Below are positions 7,799 to 17,519 of a stretch of DNA of 64,000 bases, one piece after another; position 1 is the first letter of the stretch; every line of letters begins with the position of its first letter. This DNA comes from Bacteroidota bacterium (lineage in GTDB: Bacteria; Bacteroidota; Bacteroidia; Chitinophagales; Chitinophagaceae), in assembly GCA_018267545.1 (NCBI GenBank), contig JAFDYG010000537.1, positions 62,001 through 126,000 of the forward strand, read 5' to 3'. The notes under the pieces were generated by a model. That model was not told the origin of the DNA, searched no databases, and saw only the letters and a program-made list of their open reading frames with translations. The position numbers and the translations under genes are program-made.

Positions 7799-8596
7799 AT
7801 GAAAAAACTACATCTTTATTTAACCAACGCCTTACTCTTTATGCTTTCCAGTCAATCCATCCATGCACAGAGCGATGCCACCAGAGAATTGGAGATCCTC
7901 AGACAGCTGTCCACCCCACCGGTCGTTTCAGGTTTGTCCGTACCAGCCATGCTGAATGCGCCTGGCAACGAAAAGCTAAAAAGCTTTTTCATGACTCCCG
8001 TATCCAACAAAGAACAATTGAAAGGAAAGAGAATTGCCGTCATCGCCGCAGACGGATTCGAAGAGATCGAAATGCTCGCCCCCCTCTGGTATTTCAAAGA
8101 ATTGGGCGCACAAGTAGACATCGTGGCGCCAAAATATAACCCCGCCCCCGCCAGGTACGGCCTGACCATGCCCGAAATGGCCCAGAACCATATCATGGCT
8201 ATTCAATATCTCAACCCCGTCGGATGGGTCAAGGTGGACCGCACCGCAGACCAGATAAAAGTAGCAGAATACGATGCCATCTTCATCCCCGGCGGCGCAT
8301 GGAACCCCGATAACCTCCGGTTCGACAAAGACGTCATTAAATTTATCCAGGACTTCTACAAGAGCGGAAAGCTGACCGCCGCTATCTGCCACGCCCCCGT
8401 CGTGCTGGCCACAGCCGGCATTCTGAAAGGTAAGAAGCTCACCGGTTACTGGAACATCCACACCGACCTGGTCAATGCCGGCGCAACTGTCCTCGACGAA
8501 CCCGTAGTCGTAGACGGCAACCTCATCACCAGCAGACACCCCATCGACGTGGCCGATTTTTCCCGCGCCGTCGCCAACTGGCTAAACAAACATTAA
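7799..8596 (+). CDS. Exported DJ-1/PfpI family protein
   Basis: 265 residues with a Sec signal peptide (1-23, ending SIHAQ) and a DJ-1/PfpI domain from about 77. The family marks are DGFEEIE (85-91), IFIPGG (161-166) and the nucleophile elbow AICHAP with Cys197-His198. Compared with the 197-residue cytoplasmic relative at 2137-2730 it has an extra 50-residue segment after the signal. The likely location is the periplasm. It lies between the double-ABM gene and a LysR regulator, and DJ-1 genes next to LysR genes are often controlled by them. Confidence 0.85.
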   Translation: MKKLHLYLTNALLFMLSSQSIHAQSDATRELEILRQLSTPPVVSGLSVPAMLNAPGNEKLKSFFMTPVSNKEQLKGKRIAVIAADGFEEIEMLAPLWYFKELGAQVDIVAPKYNPAPARYGLTMPEMAQNHIMAIQYLNPVGWVKVDRTADQIKVAEYDAIFIPGGAWNPDNLRFDKDVIKFIQDFYKSGKLTAAICHAPVVLATAGILKGKKLTGYWNIHTDLVNAGATVLDEPVVVDGNLITSRHPIDVADFSRAVANWLNKH

Positions 8597-8615
8597 ATAA
8601 ACAGTAAATTCGTAC

Positions 8616-9521
8616 ATGCTAAACCTGGAATGGTTAAGGACATTCAAAGCTATATATGAAACCGGGACATTGTCGGCAGCAGCACAATTGCTACATCTAT
8701 CCCAACCCGGCGTAAGCCTTCATCTGAACGCGCTTGAATCCTATACCGGATACCGGCTGTTCGAAAGGGACACCCGTAGAATGACCCCTACAGAAAGAGG
8801 CACCTTATTATACAACCAGATCATCCAGCCTTTGACCCAGCTGATAGAAGCCGAACAGCTCTTTCACCGGAACACAAAGCAGGGCAAACCGACCATCAGC
8901 GTAGGCATGTGCTTCGAGACCTTCCAGTATACCCTGGAAGAGCACATCGCACAGCTGCCATTCAATCTGATTATCCGGTTCGGAGAATATCCCCAGATGT
9001 TGCACGACCTGGACACCGGCGCCCTTGACCTCATCCTTACCCCTCAAAGGGGACAACAGCCCAACCTGGAATACACCCCGTTTGCCAAAGAACAAATTGT
9101 GCTGATCTGCGGCATCGGGTCCAGCACCGAAGAGCTGGATAGAATGATCGAAGCCAATGAAAAAACCGGAATCCGGGATTGGCTCAGAAACCAAATCTGG
9201 TATACTACCGCAGCCGACATGGAGCATTTAAGAAATTTCTGGCTCCTCAATTTCGGTATGCTGCCCGACTTCAAGCCGAACTTTGTCGTCCCTTATTTCA
9301 GCTCCATCATTCGATGCCTCAGCAGAGGAGAAGGCTTTGCGGTAATACCAAGCTTTTTATGCAGGAATGAGATCATGAACCGGGAGATCAAGCTCGCCTG
9401 GGAAGGAAATCCCCGGCTCGAAAATACCCTCCACTTCGGAAAAAGGAAAAAAACCATCTACGCAAAGGAGATTCAACAGCTGGAGGAAATACTGGCGAAG
9501 AACTGGTTTTCATGGACCTAA
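8616..9521 (+). CDS. LysR-family transcriptional regulator (paralogue 1)
   Basis: 301 residues. The N-terminal winged HTH (about 1-60) carries SAAAQLLHLSQPGVSLHLN; the effector-binding half (about 90-295) is of the type-2 periplasmic-binding fold with LDTGALDLILT. It starts 19 bases after the exported DJ-1 gene, so it may be the last gene of the ABM/DJ-1 operon. It is highly similar along its full length to the LysR protein at 12254-13183, including the segment QIWYTTAADM, so the two are recent paralogues and probably sense related ligands. Confidence 0.9.
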   Translation: MLNLEWLRTFKAIYETGTLSAAAQLLHLSQPGVSLHLNALESYTGYRLFERDTRRMTPTERGTLLYNQIIQPLTQLIEAEQLFHRNTKQGKPTISVGMCFETFQYTLEEHIAQLPFNLIIRFGEYPQMLHDLDTGALDLILTPQRGQQPNLEYTPFAKEQIVLICGIGSSTEELDRMIEANEKTGIRDWLRNQIWYTTAADMEHLRNFWLLNFGMLPDFKPNFVVPYFSSIIRCLSRGEGFAVIPSFLCRNEIMNREIKLAWEGNPRLENTLHFGKRKKTIYAKEIQQLEEILAKNWFSWT

Positions 9522-9531
9522 AGCCTTTTCA

Positions 9532-12072
9532 TCAGTCCCTGAATTCGAGCATAACCCGCACTCCTTCGCCCGTGCTCCGTATGGAAAAACGCCCGCCCAA
9601 TTTCTGACCGATGCTTTTCATCAGCGTCATTCCGAGCGAATAGGAATCACTGCCCGACTCCGTAAGCATCCCCACTCCATCGTCGCATATTTGCAGCAGC
9701 ACGTGCCCGCTGGGCAGGCGTCGCATGCTAACCTCGATATGCCCCGTCCGGATAGCATTCTGATCGGCGTTATCGGGAAAGGCATGCTTGAGGGCATTGG
9801 TGATCGCCTCGTTCAGCATCAGCCCGATCGGCAGCCCCAGCGAAAGGTCCAGCATGATCGGTTCGATGAATTGCGAGATGGTGATCCGGCGTTCACGCGC
9901 CCCCAGCGAGCTGGCAAGAAACGCACACAATTCGGCAATATAAGGAGCCATTTCCAGCGACGTCACATTGCTGGACCCGTACAATTTCTGATGCAGCAAA
10001 GAAATAGTTTGAATCCGGTTCTGGCTGTCCTGCAATACATCGCGCGCGGCCTGATCGTTGAGATACGCACTCTGTGATTCCAGCAGGCTCATCACCGTAT
10101 GCAGATTATTTTTTACCCGGTGATGCACTTCCTGCAACAAAAGGTTTTTCTCCGCCAGAAGATCGTTCTTTTCACCAACCAGCTGCTCCAACGCCAGGTT
10201 CTTTTCATTGATCTCCCCCTGTTGCAAAATCAGCCGGTGAACATTCCTTTGCTTGGTCCGATAAGCATAATACATCCAGGCAGCCAGACCCAGCAATACG
10301 ATGATACCGCCAAATTGGACCTTACGGGTGAGAGACGCCTGACTCAGCTGGTCCCGCTGCCGTTCACCTTCACTCCGCAGCAGCAGGATCGACTGCTCCT
10401 TTTCTTTTGCCTGATACTGCACCTGTAATGCCTGGAATTGCTGCATCTTTTCGACGTTGAAGACAGAATCCCGGATAGCAGTGTACTTCATATAGTGACC
10501 AAGCGCCGATCGCAGATCGCCGGTAGCAGAATCTGTTTTATACAACATCAGGTGGAGCTCGCTTCCGGCAGTGGACTGTTTGTCTATCGGCGCATCGGTC
10601 AATGCCTTTTGCAAAAAAAATTGGGCTTGCTGGTATTTGCCCCAGTGCACGTAAAACCTACCGGTATACAGATGGATTAAGAAGGGATTCAGCTGAGGGC
10701 GGCGAAAAATAACCGTATTTCTTTCCTTTTGTACGGCAGAGTCGAGGTTTGTCAACTGCCTGAACCAGGTGTCCGCCTTCCCGTAAAGGCCAAGCGCATC
10801 GTAAACAAGGCCGTAGCTATAAGCAAGTGACTCTTGCTGCTCCGGAAAAAGTGCCGGATGAGCCGCGTTGAATTCCTGCAAATACGTCAGCGCCTTCTCT
10901 GGCTGGTTTTGCTTGACGAGGGCGTCGACCACGAACGTGACAAAGTAGTGCAGCTCAGGAATTTCGAAACGAATAGCCTCTTCGACCGCCAGTCTTCCAT
11001 AATACAGCTCCTCGGAAGGGACCCCGGTTTGCTGATAGATATGAGCCAGCCCGCCATACGGATACCGTCTAAAATAATTGTTCTTTCGGCCAGTCGCATT
11101 GAGGGACCTCAGGCAATAATCGAGCGCTTTATTGACATGACCTTCGTTAAGGAACAGGGAAGCCAGCTCATAGTTGGTATTGGCGGATGGCTTGGTGCCC
11201 TCTTTTGCGGTTTCCCTGAGAAATATCATAAACTCCTCTTCGGAAGAATCGTACTCGCAGGCATACCGATGCATCACGGCTAGATCCCGAAGGGAATAGA
11301 GCTCGTCATGCCGATCTCCCGCTTCTTTGTAAGCACGGATAGACTCGCGGCAGGCGAAAAGATGATAGGAAATAGTTTGGCTGGTGATAGGCATATAATA
11401 GCTCATTTCCGACCAATATTTGCCCACCCCTTTCTTATCTCCAAGACTCTCGCAGATTTTGATGTTCGTAAGTATGGCGTTCTTTCCATCTTCCAGATCG
11501 CCATGCTCGAAAAAATACTTGGCCTGAAGCATGAGACACTCCTTTTTCCACATGACGGAACGAATCGAGTCCGCAAGCTGTGTAGCCTTCGAGAGATAAG
11601 GCCAGGCCCTTTCCAGGAACCGGGCATCGACGGGTTGACGATTTACGTAGCCTTCTGCGATCCTCAGCAGCATATGGATACGCTGCTCACCATAGGCCAT
11701 GGGTAACAACGCAGCAGCCGATGTAAATTCTCCTTTAAACGAGTAAACCTCGCAAATCCTTCCCAAAGCCTCATTGACTCCGCTGGTGTCATGAATCTCC
11801 TGAGCGATGCCGTGCGCCTCCCTTATATAGATCAGGCTGGTGTCGAGACACTTGCCCCTGCCATGATCCCGGTATATCTTGGCGATCGCAAGCAGCTGCT
11901 GTACTTTACGGGTACTCGAAGGAAGAGTCTCCGTCTGACGAATGATCTCTTCCACCGGAATGGAATCATCGAAGGTTGGGAGACTGTAAAACCAGCTCGC
12001 AGTCTGGCCGCGAGCCAGCAATACGTTTGCAGTAAGAAAGAGAAGAAGGAATATGAATTTTACCCGCACCAT
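9532..12072 (-). CDS. TPR-containing HisKA_2 sensor histidine kinase (orphan)
   Basis: 846 residues: signal peptide (1-23), a long TPR-like periplasmic region (about 55-540), a coiled-coil segment, one membrane helix (about 590-612, VLLGLAAWMYYAY), then a HisKA_2 dimerisation domain with the phospho-acceptor in EVHHRVKNNL (His near 650) and a HATPase_c domain with N-box NEAITNALKHAFP (about 760) and DDGVGML. HisKA_2 kinases commonly pair with unlinked regulators. No response regulator adjoins it; the closest is the NtrC-type regulator 3.6 kb away. It lies antisense between two LysR paralogues. The start is only 8 bases from a TATCTTTA element, implying a very short leader. Confidence 0.88.
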   Translation of the reverse strand: MVRVKFIFLLLFLTANVLLARGQTASWFYSLPTFDDSIPVEEIIRQTETLPSSTRKVQQLLAIAKIYRDHGRGKCLDTSLIYIREAHGIAQEIHDTSGVNEALGRICEVYSFKGEFTSAAALLPMAYGEQRIHMLLRIAEGYVNRQPVDARFLERAWPYLSKATQLADSIRSVMWKKECLMLQAKYFFEHGDLEDGKNAILTNIKICESLGDKKGVGKYWSEMSYYMPITSQTISYHLFACRESIRAYKEAGDRHDELYSLRDLAVMHRYACEYDSSEEEFMIFLRETAKEGTKPSANTNYELASLFLNEGHVNKALDYCLRSLNATGRKNNYFRRYPYGGLAHIYQQTGVPSEELYYGRLAVEEAIRFEIPELHYFVTFVVDALVKQNQPEKALTYLQEFNAAHPALFPEQQESLAYSYGLVYDALGLYGKADTWFRQLTNLDSAVQKERNTVIFRRPQLNPFLIHLYTGRFYVHWGKYQQAQFFLQKALTDAPIDKQSTAGSELHLMLYKTDSATGDLRSALGHYMKYTAIRDSVFNVEKMQQFQALQVQYQAKEKEQSILLLRSEGERQRDQLSQASLTRKVQFGGIIVLLGLAAWMYYAYRTKQRNVHRLILQQGEINEKNLALEQLVGEKNDLLAEKNLLLQEVHHRVKNNLHTVMSLLESQSAYLNDQAARDVLQDSQNRIQTISLLHQKLYGSSNVTSLEMAPYIAELCAFLASSLGARERRITISQFIEPIMLDLSLGLPIGLMLNEAITNALKHAFPDNADQNAIRTGHIEVSMRRLPSGHVLLQICDDGVGMLTESGSDSYSLGMTLMKSIGQKLGGRFSIRSTGEGVRVMLEFRD

Positions 12073-12079
12073 CTATTCC

Positions 12080-12087
12080 TAAAGATA
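12080..12087 (-). promoter_or_regulatory. Candidate -7 element of the orphan kinase gene
   Basis: On the minus strand this reads TATCTTTA, one base from TAnnTTTG, and ends 7 bases before the kinase ATG. No TTG is seen at the -33 position. The transcript would be nearly leaderless. Confidence 0.3.
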
Positions 12088-12253
12088 CGAAGATCTTCCC
12101 CTTCCACTACATGGGCAGAATACAGCTACGTCATTTCACAAATCAGTGATATTTGACAGGCACGCCTACCCACCCCCCTCGCCAACCACCTGATTACAAA
12201 CACCTTAATTGTTGGCATCAAAATAGGGTCTTTCTTAATCAAAACGAACGCAT

Positions 12254-13183
12254 ATGTTGAATCTGGAATGGTTTAGAACTTTTAAGGCGATCTATGAAAC
12301 AGGCAATCTCTCCAACGCAGCACAGGCGCTATTCATCTCCCAGCCCGGCGTAAGCCTTCACTTGAATTCCCTCGAAGCCTATACCGGCTACCGGCTTTTC
12401 GAACGCGAGACAAGAAAAATGATCCCAACCGAACGCGGCACCATCCTGTACAATTGTATCGTCGACCCGATGAACAGGCTCACGGAAGCCGAAGACGTCT
12501 TCTGCCGGAACTCGGACGCAGGCAAACCCACCCTCAGCGTGGGCCTTGGCTTCGAAACATTCGAATACTCCCTCGCCGAACACATCGCCCAGCTCCCCTT
12601 CAACCTCATCGTCAGATTCGGCGAATGCCCGCAAATGCTGCACGATCTCGACACCGGCGCCCTCGACCTCGTGCTGACATCCCAAAAAGGCCCCCAGCCC
12701 AACCTCGAATACACCCCCTTCTTAAAGGAAAAGCTCATCCTGATCTGCGGCGCCCGCACCGACGCACGAGAGCTGGACCACCTTATAGCTGCAGACAAAC
12801 AAACCGCTATCCGCGAATGGCTGAAAAAACAAATCTGGTACACCACCGCAGCAGACATGGGCTATCTGAAAAATTTCTGGCAGGCAAACTTCGACTGTCA
12901 GCCCGACTTCAAACCCAACTACGTGGTCCCCTACTTCAGAGCCATCCTCCGCTGTCTTCGCAACGGAACCGGCTTCGCCATCATGCCCGACTTCCTCTGT
13001 AAAAACGAGCTGGAACAAAAAACAATACGCATAGCCTGGGAAGGCAGCCCCCAGCTCGAAAACACCCTCCACTTCGGAAAACGCAAAAAAACCAGGTACG
13101 CCCTCGAAATCCGCCAGCTGGAACAAATACTCAACAACTCCATAAACTCTGTCATATGCCCTACTTCAATATACAACAGCTAA
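12254..13183 (+). CDS. LysR-family transcriptional regulator (paralogue 2)
   Basis: 309 residues, HTH at about 1-60 with FISQPGVSLHLN and a type-2 periplasmic-binding effector domain containing LDTGALDLVLT and QIWYTTAADMG. Nearly the whole chain aligns with the LysR protein at 8616-9521; differences concentrate in the linker and the C-terminal tail, which is 8 residues longer here. A weak LysR-box-like TTG-N7-CAA lies 33-45 bases upstream. The 3' end overlaps the next gene by 28 bases. Confidence 0.9.
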   Translation: MLNLEWFRTFKAIYETGNLSNAAQALFISQPGVSLHLNSLEAYTGYRLFERETRKMIPTERGTILYNCIVDPMNRLTEAEDVFCRNSDAGKPTLSVGLGFETFEYSLAEHIAQLPFNLIVRFGECPQMLHDLDTGALDLVLTSQKGPQPNLEYTPFLKEKLILICGARTDARELDHLIAADKQTAIREWLKKQIWYTTAADMGYLKNFWQANFDCQPDFKPNYVVPYFRAILRCLRNGTGFAIMPDFLCKNELEQKTIRIAWEGSPQLENTLHFGKRKKTRYALEIRQLEQILNNSINSVICPTSIYNS

Positions 13184-13686
13184 CAAAACAAAACGCCCCC
13201 TCCTGCACCCGCACGGCAACCCTCACAAACATCCGCGACGAGGTAATCGAAATATACCTCGTCTTCCAGGGCTGCGTCACCATCATAAACAAAGAATCCT
13301 TCGTATTCCTCGAAAGCAACAACCTCTACTGGGTCCACCACGACAAGCACCGCCGCATAAAAACCGACCCCTCTACCGAAGGCTACATCATTTCCTTCAA
13401 CAAAACCCTGCTCCAAACCAACACCTACCTCCCCATCTCCTGCCCATTCCCCCAAACCGACGAGATCATCCGCACCGACGGCCTCCTCTGGAACCAGGCC
13501 CTATGCGAAATGATGCACCAGGAATTCGAAGGCGCCAGCGACCTCAAAATGCAAGTCCTCGGCGGCCTCCTCAGCGTCTTCCTCCTCCACCTGACCCGCC
13601 GCTCCAACGTCGTCATGTACATCCCTGCAATCCCCGCCTCCACCCACTCCCCATCCCGCGCCGGCGAACTCTCCGCTTTAGGATAA
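13156..13686 (+). CDS. AraC-type sensor (cupin) domain without DNA-binding domain
   Basis: 176 residues resembling the N-terminal cupin-like half of AraC-family regulators: a beta-rich part with EIYLVFQGCVTII and GYIISFNK, followed by the helical linker QVLGGLLSVFLLHLTR that normally leads into the double HTH. Here translation ends about 25 residues later in a Pro/Ser-rich tail (SPSRAGELSALG), so the roughly 100-residue DNA-binding domain is missing. The downstream 60 bases contain no HTH remnant in another frame. It overlaps the LysR gene by 28 bases, so it is coupled to it. It may be a truncated remnant or a free ligand-binding module; the former is more likely. Confidence 0.6.
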   Translation: MPYFNIQQLTKQNAPSCTRTATLTNIRDEVIEIYLVFQGCVTIINKESFVFLESNNLYWVHHDKHRRIKTDPSTEGYIISFNKTLLQTNTYLPISCPFPQTDEIIRTDGLLWNQALCEMMHQEFEGASDLKMQVLGGLLSVFLLHLTRRSNVVMYIPAIPASTHSPSRAGELSALG

Positions 13687-13701
13687 ATGACCGAATTCAT
13701 T

Positions 13702-13709
13702 TATCTTTA
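13702..13709 (+). promoter_or_regulatory. Candidate -7 element of the cytochrome/DUF1501 cluster
   Basis: TATCTTTA matches the Bacteroidota -7 consensus except for the last base. Its predicted start near 13716 leaves only the TTG at 13747, the GTG at 13768 or an ATT at 13726 as start codons of the following gene. The -33 region is poor. Confidence 0.3.
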
Positions 13710-13746
13710 GTACAAACCACCCGAGATTCGCTACACCGCTGCCATA

Positions 13747-16047
13747 TTGACCCTGATCACAGGATGCGTGATCACCATTGCCGCTTGCTTTCACTCTAAA
13801 ACCGACAACGGCCGCCCCGACACATCCGGCGATGTCAGCTACAACTTCGACATCCGCCCCCTCCTCTCCGACAAATGCTTCAAATGCCACGGCCCCGACG
13901 CAAGCCACCGCGAAGCACACCTAAGACTCGACATAGCCGACAGCGCCTACGCCCCCCTAAAAAATACAAAAGGAGCCTACGCCATCGTCCCCGGCAAACC
14001 CGAACAGTCCGAGCTGCTCCGCCGGATCTCCTCACCCGACCCCAGCTACCAGATGCCGCCCACCGACTCCCACCTCGGCGCGCTTACCCCGCAGGAACAG
14101 CGCCTGTTCGAGAAATGGATCAGCCAGGGCGCCCGCTACGAAAAACACTGGGCCTTCATACCTCCCGTAAAAGCCCCGCTGCCCACCCCCAAAGATGCCC
14201 GATGGCCCCTTAACGAAATCGACTTCTTCGTCGCCCACAAGCTGGAACAGCTGGACATAAAACCCAACGAAGAAGCTGACAAAGAACGCCTCTTCAAAAG
14301 ACTAAGCCTCGACCTCACCGGCCTTCCCCCCACTCTCGCACAAATGGACGCCTATATGGCCGACAACGGCAAAGACGCCTACGAAAAGCAGGTCGACGCC
14401 CTCCTCGCCACTCCTCAATACGGCGAAAAAATGGCGGTACACTGGCTCGACGTCGCCCGTTATGCCGACAGCTATGGCTACCAGGACGACAATATCCGCA
14501 CCCAGTGGCCCTGGCGCGACTGGGTCATCCACGCCTTCAACACCAACATGCCCTATGACAAATTCCTGGTCGGACAGATCGCCGGCGACATGCTGCCAAA
14601 CGCCACCAAGGAACAAATCCTCGCCACAGCCTTCTTCCGCAATCACAAATACACCGAAGAAGGCGGAGTCGTCCCCGAAGAATACCGCATCGAATACCTC
14701 GTCGACAAAACCCGTACTTACGGCAAAGGCATCCTCGGCCTAACCGTCGAATGCGCCCAATGCCACGATCATAAATACGACCCCTTCTCCCAAAAAGACT
14801 ACTATTCCCTGCTCGCTTTCTTTAATAACACAAAAGAAATTGGCTACGAAGGAGACGTCAGCGTTTCCAAACCGGCGAAAATGCCAATCCTCAGCTTCAA
14901 CGACTCTGACGTACACAATACACTTTCTTTTATCAATAAAAGAGACACCGGTGCGATGACCGTCTCCGTAATGGGCGAACGCGACACCTTCCGCACCACT
15001 TATCTCCTCTCGAGAGGCCGCTACGACGCACCCACCGACTCCGTTCGACCCGCGGCGCCAAAAGCCATCATGTCTTTCGACACAACCATTTTTCCCCGCA
15101 ACCGCCTCGGCCTCGCCAAATGGACCGTCAGCCGGACCAATCCACTCACGGCTCGCGTATTCGTCAACCAGCTCTGGCAGGAATTTTTCGGACGGGGCAT
15201 CGTAAAAAGCGCCGGCGACTTCGGCATGCAGGGCGACCTGCCCACCAACCCACAGCTCCTCGACTGGCTCGCCGTGGATTTTATGGAACACGGCTGGGAC
15301 ATCAAACGACTCGTAAAACAAATCGTTACTTCGAAAACATACCGGCAATCGACCCGCGTCACCCCCGACCAAAAAGAAAAAGACCCCGAAAACGCCTATC
15401 AATCCCGCGGCCCACGCTCCCGGCTCCCCGCAGAATTTGTCCGTGACCTCGTCCTCTCCACCAGCGGACTACTCGTGCCTACCATCGGCGGCCCCAGCGT
15501 AAAACCCTATCAACCGTCAGGCCTCTGGGAATCCGCCACCTCGGGAAGAGGCGTCCTCGCCACCTATAAACAGGATCACCACGACTCCCTCTACCGCAGA
15601 GGTATGTACACATTCATAAAGCTCACCGTCCCTCCCCCAGGGATGGGCATCTTCGACGCCAGCAACCGCGACCAGTGCGAAGTCCGCCGCGGACGCACCA
15701 ACACCCCGCTGCAAGCCCTCGTCATGCTCAACGACCCCACCGTCCTCGAAGCCGCCCGCGTCCTCGCACAGCGCCTCCAGGCCGAACAGACCTCCTCCGA
15801 CGAAAAGATTACCAAAGCATTCCGAATCATCCTCTGCCGCAAGCCAACCGCGACAGAACAAAAACGACTCACCGACTACTACAACGACGAACTGGCAACA
15901 TTCAAGAACAGTCCAGCCGCCGCCAAAAAGACGCTGGCAGTAGGCGAATACCCACAGCAAAAAAACATCGACGCCGTCATCAAAGCCGCGCTCATGCGCC
16001 TCATCGATACCCTCTATAATTTAGAAGAGACTATTACCAAGACCTGA
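13747..16047 (+). CDS. PSCyt1/DUF1549/DUF1553 (planctomycete-type cytochrome) protein
   Basis: 766 residues in the order: membrane or lipoprotein N-terminus (hydrophobic, ending TIAAC-F at Cys14), PSCyt1 c-type haem motif CFKCH (44-48), DUF1549 (PSCyt2) domain with a second CAQCH at 336-340 followed by DHKYDPF, and C-terminal DUF1553 (PSD1) domain with RVFVNQLW and RRGRTNTPLQALVMLNDP. These proteins are abundant in Planctomycetes and recur in Bacteroidota with DUF1501 partners; their substrate is unknown but electron transfer at the cell envelope is implied by the haem sites. No ATG start exists: the frame opens after a stop at 13710, and TTG 13747 or GTG 13768 must serve. First of four co-directional genes. 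Confidence 0.85.
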   Translation: MTLITGCVITIAACFHSKTDNGRPDTSGDVSYNFDIRPLLSDKCFKCHGPDASHREAHLRLDIADSAYAPLKNTKGAYAIVPGKPEQSELLRRISSPDPSYQMPPTDSHLGALTPQEQRLFEKWISQGARYEKHWAFIPPVKAPLPTPKDARWPLNEIDFFVAHKLEQLDIKPNEEADKERLFKRLSLDLTGLPPTLAQMDAYMADNGKDAYEKQVDALLATPQYGEKMAVHWLDVARYADSYGYQDDNIRTQWPWRDWVIHAFNTNMPYDKFLVGQIAGDMLPNATKEQILATAFFRNHKYTEEGGVVPEEYRIEYLVDKTRTYGKGILGLTVECAQCHDHKYDPFSQKDYYSLLAFFNNTKEIGYEGDVSVSKPAKMPILSFNDSDVHNTLSFINKRDTGAMTVSVMGERDTFRTTYLLSRGRYDAPTDSVRPAAPKAIMSFDTTIFPRNRLGLAKWTVSRTNPLTARVFVNQLWQEFFGRGIVKSAGDFGMQGDLPTNPQLLDWLAVDFMEHGWDIKRLVKQIVTSKTYRQSTRVTPDQKEKDPENAYQSRGPRSRLPAEFVRDLVLSTSGLLVPTIGGPSVKPYQPSGLWESATSGRGVLATYKQDHHDSLYRRGMYTFIKLTVPPPGMGIFDASNRDQCEVRRGRTNTPLQALVMLNDPTVLEAARVLAQRLQAEQTSSDEKITKAFRIILCRKPTATEQKRLTDYYNDELATFKNSPAAAKKTLAVGEYPQQKNIDAVIKAALMRLIDTLYNLEETITKT

Positions 16048-16052
16048 TACAC

Positions 16053-17498
16053 ATGGAAAAAGAGCTATTACAACGCCACCTGCACTTCAACCGCCGCCGC
16101 TTCCTAAAGGGGCTGGGCTTCGGCATCGGCGGCATGGCCCTGGGCTCACTGCTCATGCCCGACCTGTTTAGCAAAGGCGAGGAAGAGACAGCCGCGCTCG
16201 GCCTCCCACACTTTGCACCAAAAGCAAAACGCATCATCTATCTCTTTCAAAACGGCGCCCCCTCCCAGCTCGACCTCTTCGACTATAAACCACTGCTCAA
16301 TAAAATGCAGGGCGAAGACCTGCCCCCTTCCGTAAGAAACGGACAGCGCCTTACCGGCATGACGGCCAACCAAACAAAGTTCCCCCTCGCCGGAACATAC
16401 TTCCAGTTCGGACAATATGGCCAGGCCCGCACATGGCTCAGCGAGCTGATGCCCTACACCGCCAAAGCCGTCGATGACCTCTGCTTCATAAAAAGCATGT
16501 ACACCGAAGCTATCAACCACGACCCAGCCCTCACCTTTATGCAAACCGGCGCCCAGCAAGGCAACCGGCCCAGCATGGGGGCCTGGCTCAGCTATGGCCT
16601 GGGCAGCGAAAATAAAAACCTGCCCGCCTTCTGCGTGCTCCTCTCGAAAGGAAAAGGCAACGGACAGGGCGTCTATTCCAAACTCTGGTCCAACGGCTTC
16701 CTCGACTCCATCCACCAGGGCGTACAGTTCAGCAACGGAGAAAACCCCGTCCTCTATCTCTCCGACCCCGACGGCATGGACCGCCTCTCCCGAAGACGCA
16801 TGCTCGACGAGCTGTCCGCCCTCAACGCAGAATCCTATAAAGAATTCGGAGACCCCGAAATCAATACCAAGATCCAGCAATACGAAATGGCTTACCGGAT
16901 GCAAACGGCCGTCCCCGAAATAACCGACCTCAGCAAAGAACCCGAAGACATCATCAAGCTCTATGGCCCCGAATGCCTCGTACCCGGCACCTTCGCCGCC
17001 AACTGCCTGCTCGCCAGAAAGCTCTCCGAAAGCGGCGTCCGCTTCATTCAGCTCTATCACCAGGGCTGGGATGCGCACGGCAACCTGCCCCAGGAAATAA
17101 AAGGCCAGTGCAAAGACGTCGACCAGGCCTCCGCAGCCCTCGTCCAGGATCTCAAACAACGCGGCCTGCTCGACGAAACCCTGGTCATCTGGGGCGGCGA
17201 ATTCGGCCGGACCAATTATTGTCAGGGTAAACTAAGCCCCGAAAACTACGGACGCGACCACCATCCCCGATGCTTCACCATCTGGATGGCCGGCGGCGGC
17301 TCAAAACCCGGCGTCTACGGCGAAACCGACGACTTCGGCTATAACATCGTCAAAGACCCCGTACACGTCCACGACTTCCACGCCACCGTCCTGCACCTCA
17401 TGGGCCTCGATCACGAAAAACTAACGTTCAGGCACCAGGGCCGCCGCTACCGCCTAACCGACGTAGCCGGCAAAGTCGTAGATGGTCTAATCGCCTAA
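16053..17498 (+). CDS. DUF1501 protein with twin-arginine signal
   Basis: 481 residues. The N-terminus has a Tat motif RRRFLKG (about 11-17) followed by a Gly/Ala-rich hydrophobic stretch, so it is exported folded. The body is a DUF1501 domain (alkaline-phosphatase/sulfatase-like fold) with [18 protein letters not shown], the histidine-bearing [10 protein letters not shown] and the WGGEFGR segment near the C-terminus. DUF1501 genes are almost always adjacent to DUF1549/DUF1553 genes; here the gap is 5 bases. Function is unknown; metal-dependent hydrolysis is suggested by the fold. Confidence 0.88.
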   Translation: MEKELLQRHLHFNRRRFLKGLGFGIGGMALGSLLMPDLFSKGEEETAALGLPHFAPKAKRIIYLFQNGAPSQLDLFDYKPLLNKMQGEDLPPSVRNGQRLTGMTANQTKFPLAGTYFQFGQYGQARTWLSELMPYTAKAVDDLCFIKSMYTEAINHDPALTFMQTGAQQGNRPSMGAWLSYGLGSENKNLPAFCVLLSKGKGNGQGVYSKLWSNGFLDSIHQGVQFSNGENPVLYLSDPDGMDRLSRRRMLDELSALNAESYKEFGDPEINTKIQQYEMAYRMQTAVPEITDLSKEPEDIIKLYGPECLVPGTFAANCLLARKLSESGVRFIQLYHQGWDAHGNLPQEIKGQCKDVDQASAALVQDLKQRGLLDETLVIWGGEFGRTNYCQGKLSPENYGRDHHPRCFTIWMAGGGSKPGVYGETDDFGYNIVKDPVHVHDFHATVLHLMGLDHEKLTFRHQGRRYRLTDVAGKVVDGLIA

Positions 17499-17519
17499 CT
17501 CCACAAACACCACAATCTT

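Noticed and set aside
12209-12221. TTG-N7-CAA LysR-box-like palindrome upstream of the second LysR gene
   Set aside because: Fits T-N11-A but such short boxes arise often by chance in A/T-rich gaps, and the corresponding place before the first LysR gene has none.
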